Assembly: GCA_001802795.1 (NCBI GenBank)
Contig: MGZZ01000134.1
Span: 44,227-80,466 of the forward strand
DNA: 36,240 nucleotides
Reading direction: 5' to 3'
Source of the DNA: Ignavibacteria bacterium GWC2_36_12
GTDB lineage: Bacteria; Bacteroidota; Ignavibacteria; Ignavibacteriales; Ignavibacteriaceae
The position numbers and the translations under genes were made by a program. Positions within the stretch are counted from its first letter, which is position 1. Each line of letters starts with the position of its first letter. Shown here one piece after another: positions 7,502 to 14,325 of this stretch. Under the pieces are notes generated by a model, which was given only the letters and a program-made list of their open reading frames with translations, had not been told where the DNA came from and did no database searches.

Positions 7502-9667
7502 GTGAAAAAAACTTCATTTCTTTTTCTGAGCTTATTTATTATTGTAGATTTGCATGCGCAATGGTTTTGGCAAAACCCCCTTCCGCAAGGGCAAACATTG
7601 AAAGATGTACACGTGTTTGATGAAAACACAGCTATTGCAGTTGGTGAAGCAGGAACTATCATTAAAACGACTGATAAAGGAATAAGCTGGATCTCGCTGA
7701 CAAGCGGAACTAGTTCTGACTTAAATTCAGTTTATTTTGTCGACTCAGATACAGGATGGATTGTTGGTCGTGGTCAAACTATTCTAAAAACTACAAATGG
7801 AGGAACAAGCTGGTCTTCACAAGCGAGACAACCATACGATCCGCTTTACTCAGTTTTTTTTATCAATTCAAGTACGGGTTGGATTACAGGTGAAGATAAC
7901 ACAATCTTAAAAACTACGAACGGCGGAACCGACTGGATATTTCAACAAGGGGTTTTTCCTAAAAGTGTTGAATCAATTTATTTTACAGATGAAAATAATG
8001 GGTGTGCAGCCGGTATTGATTACAACGGCAGTAATTACTTTGGAGTAATTATTAAAACCACAGATGGAGGAACAAATTGGACAAATCAATGGAGCGGGAA
8101 TTGGTTGTTATCAATTCATTTTACCGACTCAAATAACGGCTGGGCTGCTGGAGCCGGGATAATTCTTAAAACGACTGATGGAGGTACAAGCTGGAACACT
8201 CAGATTACAGGGACAAGCTACCAATTATACTCGATTCATTTTTCAGATTCTAATTTCGGCTGGGCTTCTGGTTATGATGGGAGTACCTCTTCAGGAATAA
8301 TTTTAAATACTACAAATGGAGGAATAAATTGGAATCCTACTGTAAGTAGCGCAAATACTGTTTTATATTCGGTTCATTCTGAAGATTTAAATAACGGTTG
8401 GATTGTCGGTTCGGACGGAGTAATTCTCAATACTATAAATGGAGGAACAAACTGGACTTTACAATCAAAAGGGAATAAATATCTTTTATATTCTGTTTAT
8501 TTCTCCGATTCAAATAACGGTTGGGCTGTTGGTTATAATGAAACTGATACTTTAGCGGCTGTTCTAAAAACCACAGATGGAGGAACAAACTGGGTCACAC
8601 AGATAGTAGAAACAAATACTTATTTACACTCCGTTTTTTTCACCAATTCAGATACAGGCTGGGCTATAGGTTCCGGAAGTTTTGGTAATGGAAAAATTCT
8701 AAAAACTACGGATGGAGGATTAAATTGGGTTATACAAAAAAATGAAGTTAACTACGTATTTAATTCTGTTTATTTCACAGACTCAAAGACAGGATGGGTA
8801 GTCGGACAGGATGTAGTTGCTTTTTCCGGATTAATTCTTAAAACAACAAATGGAGGAAGTGACTGGACACTACAAACAATTAGTTCAAACACTGGTTTGC
8901 AATCAGTTTATTTTGTTAATCCAAATACAGGCTTTGCGGTTGGTATTGATTATAGTGCCTCCGGTGGATCAATTCTAAGAACTACTGATGGTGGATCAAA
9001 TTGGACTCCACAGGCAGGTCCAAATAATTATACATTAAATTCTGTTTTCTTCACCGATCAAAATACCGGCTGGGCAGTTGGGGGTGGAATTCTTAAAACT
9101 ACAAATAGTGGTATAAGCTGGGAGCCTCAAATAAGCAATCTGAGTGGATGGGAATCATTATACTCTGTTCATTTCATTGATTCAAATAACGGCTGGATTG
9201 TTGGGCAATATGGAACAATTATAACAACCTCAGATGGAGGAGTAAACTGGACTTCACAGGAAAGCAAAACAGGTTATGATTTAAATTCAGTTTATTTTAC
9301 TGATACAAATACCGGTTGGGCTGTCGGAAGGAATGGGACAATTATGCATACAACAAACGGCGGTTTTACTTTTATTGAAGAAGAAAAAACTGATAAAGTA
9401 CCGACAGAGTTTTTGCTTTCGCAGAATTATCCTAATCCATTTAATCCGAGAACGGTTATCAGTTATCAGTTACCGGTAATCGGTCATGTAACACTGAAAG
9501 TTTACGATGTACTTGGGAATGAAATTGCAACTTTAGTTAATGAAGAAAAACCTGCAGGCACTTATGAGGTAACCTGGAATGCTGATGGTTTATCAAGTGG
9601 AGTATACTTCTATCAACTAAAAGCCGGAGATTTTGCTGCAACAAAGAAGCTTCTGCTCTTGAAATAA
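7502..9667 (+). CDS. T9SS-exported YCF48/BNR-repeat beta-propeller protein
   Basis: A 721-residue secreted protein. The start is GTG 7502; the next residues form a leader (MKKTSFLFLSLFIIVDLHAQ), and no ATG fits better. Fourteen repeats of about 40 residues follow, with the pattern 'SVYFTDSNTGWAVGxxGxILKTTNGGTNW'. This is the YCF48/PSII-BNR motif that folds as beta-propeller blades. The length suggests two stacked propellers. Residues about 637-721 are a type A T9SS sorting domain, QNYPNPFNP to KKLLLLK, which directs export across the outer membrane and is normally cleaved. The loop 'VISYQLPVIGHVTLK' is encoded by a short repeat (9454-9484). The ligand is unknown; such proteins are usually cell-surface or released binding proteins. 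It is monocistronic, closed by the terminator at 9687. Confidence 0.88.
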   Translation: MKKTSFLFLSLFIIVDLHAQWFWQNPLPQGQTLKDVHVFDENTAIAVGEAGTIIKTTDKGISWISLTSGTSSDLNSVYFVDSDTGWIVGRGQTILKTTNGGTSWSSQARQPYDPLYSVFFINSSTGWITGEDNTILKTTNGGTDWIFQQGVFPKSVESIYFTDENNGCAAGIDYNGSNYFGVIIKTTDGGTNWTNQWSGNWLLSIHFTDSNNGWAAGAGIILKTTDGGTSWNTQITGTSYQLYSIHFSDSNFGWASGYDGSTSSGIILNTTNGGINWNPTVSSANTVLYSVHSEDLNNGWIVGSDGVILNTINGGTNWTLQSKGNKYLLYSVYFSDSNNGWAVGYNETDTLAAVLKTTDGGTNWVTQIVETNTYLHSVFFTNSDTGWAIGSGSFGNGKILKTTDGGLNWVIQKNEVNYVFNSVYFTDSKTGWVVGQDVVAFSGLILKTTNGGSDWTLQTISSNTGLQSVYFVNPNTGFAVGIDYSASGGSILRTTDGGSNWTPQAGPNNYTLNSVFFTDQNTGWAVGGGILKTTNSGISWEPQISNLSGWESLYSVHFIDSNNGWIVGQYGTIITTSDGGVNWTSQESKTGYDLNSVYFTDTNTGWAVGRNGTIMHTTNGGFTFIEEEKTDKVPTEFLLSQNYPNPFNPRTVISYQLPVIGHVTLKVYDVLGNEIATLVNEEKPAGTYEVTWNADGLSSGVYFYQLKAGDFAATKKLLLLK
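9454..9484 (+). repeat. Short dispersed repeat inside the sorting-domain coding sequence
   Basis: The bases read GGTTATCAGTTATCAGTTAC followed by CGGTAATCGG and are built from the same words as the inverted-repeat arms at 4014-4183 (TTATC, CAGT, GGTAAT). In the protein they encode the variable loop between the 'QNYPNPFNP' and 'LKVYD' motifs, where sorting domains tolerate change. The insertion or conversion is in frame. Confidence 0.5.
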
Positions 9668-9686
9668 TTCGCATTTTTCTAACTAT

Positions 9687-9716
9687 AAGCCGGAGTTTTT
9701 ATTCCGGCTTTTTTTT
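9687..9716 (+). terminator. Intrinsic terminator after the BNR protein gene
   Basis: The perfect stem AAGCCGGA / TCCGGCTT (9687-9694 and 9703-9710) has an 8-base loop and is followed by a T-run (9711-9716). It lies 20 bases after the stop at 9667. Confidence 0.9.
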
Positions 9717-9734
9717 ACAATTCCAAAGAACTAT

Positions 9735-9886
9735 GCTTATTCCCATATTGAATTTCTCCTTTTTTATTTATACGTTTCAAAAAGAAAAGTAGTCAAAGCA
9801 GTCAAAGCATATCTTTTATCTTCCAGCGACTACTTAAGCTACTTTCAATTCAGGGGAACTGTATCAGGTAAGAAAAATTTCACACT
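9735..9886 (+). promoter_or_regulatory. Conserved leader/promoter element, copy 1 (upstream of metalloprotease)
   Basis: This stretch aligns with 14034-14183, upstream of the hybrid regulator. The best blocks are CCTTTTTTATTTATACGTTTC, then AAAAGTAG, then a distal AGCTACTT, TCAGGGGAA, GTAT, AGG, and AAGAAAA-TTTCA-ACT. The sequence between AAGTAG and CTACTT is not conserved, but both copies keep the pairing: here AAGTAGTC (9787-9794) pairs with GACTACTT (9828-9835). Both copies sit just behind a terminator, 100-150 bases before a start codon. It could be a promoter with a structured 5' leader or an uncharacterised RNA element; I could not match it to a riboswitch class. Including the hairpin at 9867-9909, the whole gap 9668-9981 is non-coding. 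Confidence 0.5.
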
Positions 9887-9909
9887 CATAAGTGAAATTC
9901 ATTCTTGCC
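9867..9909 (+). promoter_or_regulatory. Strong hairpin in the metalloprotease 5' leader
   Basis: GGTAAGAA (9867-9874) pairs with TTCTTGCC (9902-9909) with one G-T pair, and AATTTCAC (9876-9883) pairs with GTGAAATT (9892-9899), leaving an 8-base loop. No T-run follows, so it is not a simple terminator. It lies within and just past the conserved leader; the second leader copy lacks this downstream arm. Confidence 0.5.
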
Positions 9910-9981
9910 TCCTAAAATCATATCAGGGTTAGTTTAGAAATCTTATTTCAGGTTAGAATATTTTTAAAGGAGGGTAGGATA

Positions 9982-12900
9982 GTGCCGGAATCGTACAAAT
10001 CTTTCTTTGTTTGGTTACTAACATTTATTTCGGTTTGTATCTGGAGTGATATTGCTTTTGCCCAAAGCCCCAAGGTTATCAAATTAGTTTCACAGGGTGA
10101 ACCTTCACCACTCGGGGGTGTCTTCGGCAATATTGGTGCAATTAGCTTTAATGATAAAGAAGATTTGGTTTTCAAAAGTGAGATTGAATCTTTCAAGGGT
10201 GCTATCTTTTTAAATTCAGGAGATATTATCTCCAGCATTATTGCAGATGGGGATTCAATTGCCGGGCTCGGGAAGTTCAATGGAATATTTAGCCTCGGCT
10301 TTACATCAATAAATAATGAAGGTACCATAGCTTTTAATGCCGGGTTAACAAACGGTAGTTCGGTTAGAAATGGATTGTTTTTAGCAACGGCCCAGGGAAT
10401 TTCTCCAATTGTTTTTCATGGCGATCCAATCACAGGTGGTACTCTCGAAAGTCCAAAATTGCATACTCACTCTTTGAATAACGTTGGTGTCTTTGCATTT
10501 GAAGGATTCATTACACCTCAACCTTTTAAACAAGCAATTTTCACCAGTAATGGAAGCACAATTTCGAAAGCTGTTGCCACAGGTGAGGTAACTCCAATTG
10601 GCGGTACATTCGAATTTGGATTTCTTAATTTCATTGATTTTAATGATAACGGAACTGTTCTATTTGACTGCGATATTGAAAACGGCAGTTCGCGTGAGGG
10701 AATCTTTACTGTAACGAACGGTGTGATTTCAAAAATTGTTGCGCAAGGTGATCCTTCTCCCGATGGTAAAGAATTTACTGTCCTGCATTTTCATTCTTCA
10801 ATAAACAACGCTGGAGATATAATTTTTGTGGCATCTGTTGGTGAAGATTTTGGAGTAGACTACGATGGAATTTTTCTAAACTCAAATGGTGCAATATCTC
10901 TGGTAGTAAAAAGCGGCGCTCCGGCTCCGGGCGGTGGTACGCTTTACGGATTTTCAAACCTATTAATAAATGATGAAAAGCGAATAGTCTTTCAGGCTTC
11001 CATTGAAGGGGGAAATGCAGTAAGTGGTATCTTTACAGTTACATCAGAAGGAATTCAAAAAATAGCTACAACAGGAGAGGCAGCACCGATAGGTGGAAAC
11101 TACTCTGCATTTTATACTCTATTACTAAATTCAGGAGGTTCTGTAGCATTTTTTTCTTATACAGATGAACTTCCAGCATCTTCAGGAATATTTTTATGGA
11201 ATGGAGGCCCAAGATTAGAGCTTTCAAGAGATACTGTTGAATTTAATGACGTAGTCCCGGGACAAACTGCAAGGTTAGGCCTGGATATTTCTAACAGCGG
11301 AGGTAAAACTCTTGAAGTACAGGAAATAACTATCTCACCAAGTCCTCCTTATGGTTTGGAGAATGTACCCAGCCTTCCCCTATTGTTACAGCCGGAACAA
11401 TCGAATGAGTTAGTTGTAACTTATTCCACTCCTGAAGGAAATAGCGTCAATCTTTCAAAGATTTTAGAAGCTCTGGAAAATGGATCTCTAACCATTAAAA
11501 CTAATGCACCACATCCAACTACTACTCTCCCGGTAATTGCCCCAAGCACTAATTTGAGAGTTGATATTGTGCCTTCTGAGGGCACAGAGATTAAAGCCGG
11601 GCAATTTGCTACAATAGAAATAAAAGTAGTGGATCAATCCAATAATCTGGTTGATTTTGATGGCGGGGCAACAATTACTCTTCTTGAGTCTCAGTCAACA
11701 GCCGGAATCACACGGCTTCCTCAAACACAATCTGTTCTAATAACCGATGGTGCTGCTCAATCTGTATTTTTCTTAACCCCCAAAGAACCTTTTGCAGCGG
11801 ATAAGCCAATTAATGACAATACTGTTCTTGCCGGTAAAGCCGTAATCGAAGTAAAGCTGGAGAATTCAAATATTCCCGCTGTTACAAAAACAATAGATGT
11901 TAAATCCCCACTCGATTTTTTTATTGACAGGATCGAGATTCAACAGGGGGTTCTCAATACAGATAAGGATGTTTTCCAGGAATACATGCCCGGCATTGCC
12001 CGTACATTTCCCGCACTTCCCTTTATTGCAGAACATAATACCATAGTTCAAATATTTGTGGGTGTAAATAATCCAACCTTTGTTCCTTTTTCTGGGATAG
12101 AATTAGGCGGCATCACTGGGGATTTATCAATATCCTTAGATGGTGAGCCTATAAAGACTTTGGAAAATATTAAGTCAGGAGGTTTCGGGACAAGAAATTT
12201 TATATTCAAAAGTTCATACACAAATACAGAGCAAGAAAATATGCAGGATGCTTTGTCTGCATTTTTAGATTATTCGGATGTTAAAAATAAAGGTTCTTAT
12301 ACTTTCCAAGTCATTTTAAAAACAAGCTCAAACCTGGAGGAAGTTATTGAAGAGCAAGTAAATAACTATAAAATATATACCGGCTCATTTGTCGAAACAA
12401 GGCTTCTGAGAATATTATCATATATTGGTAAAAAAGCTGGTGTCTCTGTAGATGAAATCAATCCTTCTACATGGGATTTTTTAAGAGATGTTTACCCGGT
12501 ACAAAACTCAAGAGCTGTTTTTACAGATCCAAATAGAAGGATTTATACTTTTTCAGGCGGTTTTGTTTTTTCAGATCTAAAGTTTGGAACTTTAAGGGGA
12601 TTGCTGGACCGATATAATAAAGAAAATCCTGATAACCAGTGTGTTGTTTTGCTGATGTTTGCTCCTCTCGATATATGCCAGGAGATCTGCAGTAATACAA
12701 ATTCGGGAGGGTGTGCTGAATCTATAAATGGTAAGGTTGGTTTGATTACCCCTGGTGATGCGCATGGAACAGCTCATGAAATTGGTCATATGCTTGGGCT
12801 AAGAGATACTTATAAAACAGATAAATATGCAACTGATGATGGTGAACCAAACCCCAGAAGATCAAACGCTACAAATAGTGGTAACCCGGTTGAAAACGGA

Positions 12901-13956
12901 AATATACATCTTATTACAAGAGAAAAAGTTGTAGAGGGGATTAATCGCTTTGAATTTATGGGCTCCGGTCTAGGGATTGACAGAACCACGTGGAATTATT
13001 TATATCAAAAATTATTCAGCATTAATTCCGGGAACCCTCTGGCATCAAACAAACAAAATTCTGAAAACAATTTTATAGCTGTATCAGGAATGATAGATAC
13101 AAACAATATTGTAACTTTAAATCCGTCTCTTACTCTAACACAGGTTCCGGCAGTTTCAGAACCCGGCGATGGTGATTATTCTCTTGAGTTCCAAAACAAT
13201 TTGGCGCAAGTTCTAAGCTCTTTTCCTTTTGATATTGAATTCTCTATCCCGGATGCCGGTGAACAGCCGGAAGTTCCATTCTCTTTTTATCTTCCATTTC
13301 CGGAAGGAACATCAAAACTGATAATGAAAAAAAATGATACTGAAATTGCCAGCCGGACTTTTTCAACTAATGCACCGGTAGTACAGCTTATTTCTCCACA
13401 AAGCGGCGAGACAATAAACGGGACTAAAACAATCCAATGGACTGCAAGCGATATAGATGGAGACAAACTAACGTATGATCTTATCTATTCTTTAGACGGC
13501 AAAGAACAGAATATTCTCGCCGTTAATTTAGAAGATACTTCATACTTATGGGAAAGCAACATTTATCCATATTCTCCTTCAGCTACACTAACAATAGTTG
13601 CAAATGATGGTTTTAATGAAGGAAAATTTACAGCTGATAATCTGTTTTTAGATAGTCCGGTAGATGCAGATAATGAAGAAGAGACGATTCCCTCAGAATA
13701 CAGTCTTGAACAGAACTATCCTAATCCATTTAACCCATTAACAAGTATTGAGTATAGAGTAGGGAGTATTGAGTATGTAATAATTAAAATTTATGATATA
13801 CTTGGAAATGAAGTTGCAACTTTAGTAGATGAAGAAAAACCAGCAGGCACTTATGAGGTAACATGGAATGCAAATGGTCTTTCAAGTGGAGTGTATTTCT
13901 ATCAGCTTAAAGCTGGAAATTTTATTCAAACTAAAAAACTAGTTCTAATGAAGTAG
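9982..13956 (+). CDS. Multidomain T9SS-exported zinc metalloprotease (metzincin-like)
   Basis: A 1324-residue secreted protein. The start is GTG 9982 with a strong ribosome site AAAGGAGGG (9966-9974) and a leader ending FAQ at about residue 28. Domains in order: six or seven NxxGxxAF-type repeats ('GxPxPxGGxF..NxxGxxxFxA', about 30-410); an ASH/choice-of-anchor-D-like beta domain (413-505); a Big-like Ig domain (525-640); a catalytic region with HEIGHMLGLRD (H932, E933, H936, D942), the HExxHxxGxxD zinc site, and a candidate Met-turn at M993 in EFMGSG; an Ig-like domain (1130-1235); and a type A sorting domain (1239-1324). It probably degrades or processes extracellular protein. The substrate is unknown. 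The sorting domain contains an 83-bp stretch repeated exactly at the window end. A terminator follows at 13984. Confidence 0.85.
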   Translation: MPESYKSFFVWLLTFISVCIWSDIAFAQSPKVIKLVSQGEPSPLGGVFGNIGAISFNDKEDLVFKSEIESFKGAIFLNSGDIISSIIADGDSIAGLGKFNGIFSLGFTSINNEGTIAFNAGLTNGSSVRNGLFLATAQGISPIVFHGDPITGGTLESPKLHTHSLNNVGVFAFEGFITPQPFKQAIFTSNGSTISKAVATGEVTPIGGTFEFGFLNFIDFNDNGTVLFDCDIENGSSREGIFTVTNGVISKIVAQGDPSPDGKEFTVLHFHSSINNAGDIIFVASVGEDFGVDYDGIFLNSNGAISLVVKSGAPAPGGGTLYGFSNLLINDEKRIVFQASIEGGNAVSGIFTVTSEGIQKIATTGEAAPIGGNYSAFYTLLLNSGGSVAFFSYTDELPASSGIFLWNGGPRLELSRDTVEFNDVVPGQTARLGLDISNSGGKTLEVQEITISPSPPYGLENVPSLPLLLQPEQSNELVVTYSTPEGNSVNLSKILEALENGSLTIKTNAPHPTTTLPVIAPSTNLRVDIVPSEGTEIKAGQFATIEIKVVDQSNNLVDFDGGATITLLESQSTAGITRLPQTQSVLITDGAAQSVFFLTPKEPFAADKPINDNTVLAGKAVIEVKLENSNIPAVTKTIDVKSPLDFFIDRIEIQQGVLNTDKDVFQEYMPGIARTFPALPFIAEHNTIVQIFVGVNNPTFVPFSGIELGGITGDLSISLDGEPIKTLENIKSGGFGTRNFIFKSSYTNTEQENMQDALSAFLDYSDVKNKGSYTFQVILKTSSNLEEVIEEQVNNYKIYTGSFVETRLLRILSYIGKKAGVSVDEINPSTWDFLRDVYPVQNSRAVFTDPNRRIYTFSGGFVFSDLKFGTLRGLLDRYNKENPDNQCVVLLMFAPLDICQEICSNTNSGGCAESINGKVGLITPGDAHGTAHEIGHMLGLRDTYKTDKYATDDGEPNPRRSNATNSGNPVENGNIHLITREKVVEGINRFEFMGSGLGIDRTTWNYLYQKLFSINSGNPLASNKQNSENNFIAVSGMIDTNNIVTLNPSLTLTQVPAVSEPGDGDYSLEFQNNLAQVLSSFPFDIEFSIPDAGEQPEVPFSFYLPFPEGTSKLIMKKNDTEIASRTFSTNAPVVQLISPQSGETINGTKTIQWTASDIDGDKLTYDLIYSLDGKEQNILAVNLEDTSYLWESNIYPYSPSATLTIVANDGFNEGKFTADNLFLDSPVDADNEEETIPSEYSLEQNYPNPFNPLTSIEYRVGSIEYVIIKIYDILGNEVATLVDEEKPAGTYEVTWNANGLSSGVYFYQLKAGNFIQTKKLVLMK
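13729..13811 (+). repeat. 83-bp exact repeat within sorting-domain DNA, copy 1
   Basis: Every base of 13729-13811 is repeated at 36158-36240, at the window edge, so the full match may be longer. It encodes the stretch from FNP through 'TSIEYRVGSIEYVIIK' to 'IYDILGNE'. The core contains an internal near-tandem word, AGTATTGAGTAT, present twice around AGAGTAGGG. Bases just upstream of the block differ between copies, pointing to recent gene conversion or recombination. Confidence 0.9.
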
Positions 13957-13983
13957 AATAATTTGAGTAACTTTTTCTTAAAT

Positions 13984-14010
13984 GCCCCGATATTAAGCGG
14001 GGCTTTTTTA
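13984..14010 (+). terminator. Intrinsic terminator after the metalloprotease gene
   Basis: The stem GCCCCG / CGGGGC (13984-13989 and 13998-14003) has an 8-base loop and is followed by six Ts. It is 27 bases after the stop at 13956. Confidence 0.9.
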
Positions 14011-14033
14011 TTAAATTTATGTTAACAAAACAG

Positions 14034-14183
14034 GCTTATTGAATATTTCCTTTTTTATTTATACGTTTCCAAGAGCAAAAGTAGACTGAAACCTCTTCAG
14101 TTATAGTTGTCCTCATTCAAGCTACTTACGAAGATTGCTTTTTTATCAGGGGAAAAGTATGACAGGGAAGAAAATTTCATACT
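14034..14183 (+). promoter_or_regulatory. Conserved leader/promoter element, copy 2 (upstream of hybrid regulator)
   Basis: This is the counterpart of 9735-9886. It begins GCTTATTGAAT, has the block CCTTTTTTATTTATACGTTTC, keeps the outer pairing AAGTAG (14079-14084) with CTACTT (14122-14127), and carries its own inner hairpin ACTGAA / TTCAGT (14085-14090 and 14096-14101). The distal TCAGGGGAA and AAGAAAATTTCATACT blocks are also kept. The rest of the 13957-14325 gap shows no other gene; a 65-codon ORF at 14135-14332 crosses this element and has no protein-like features. Confidence 0.5.
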
Positions 14184-14325
14184 GCAAAATTCCTTTTAAC
14201 TGTAGCAGTGAAGTCGGAAGAGGCCAATTGTTCTATTCTACCAACCACAATTGCAGACATATTTTTTCCATTCACAAAAACTTACAACCAGATTTAATAA
14301 AAATTATATTTGTGGGGAAATTGAG

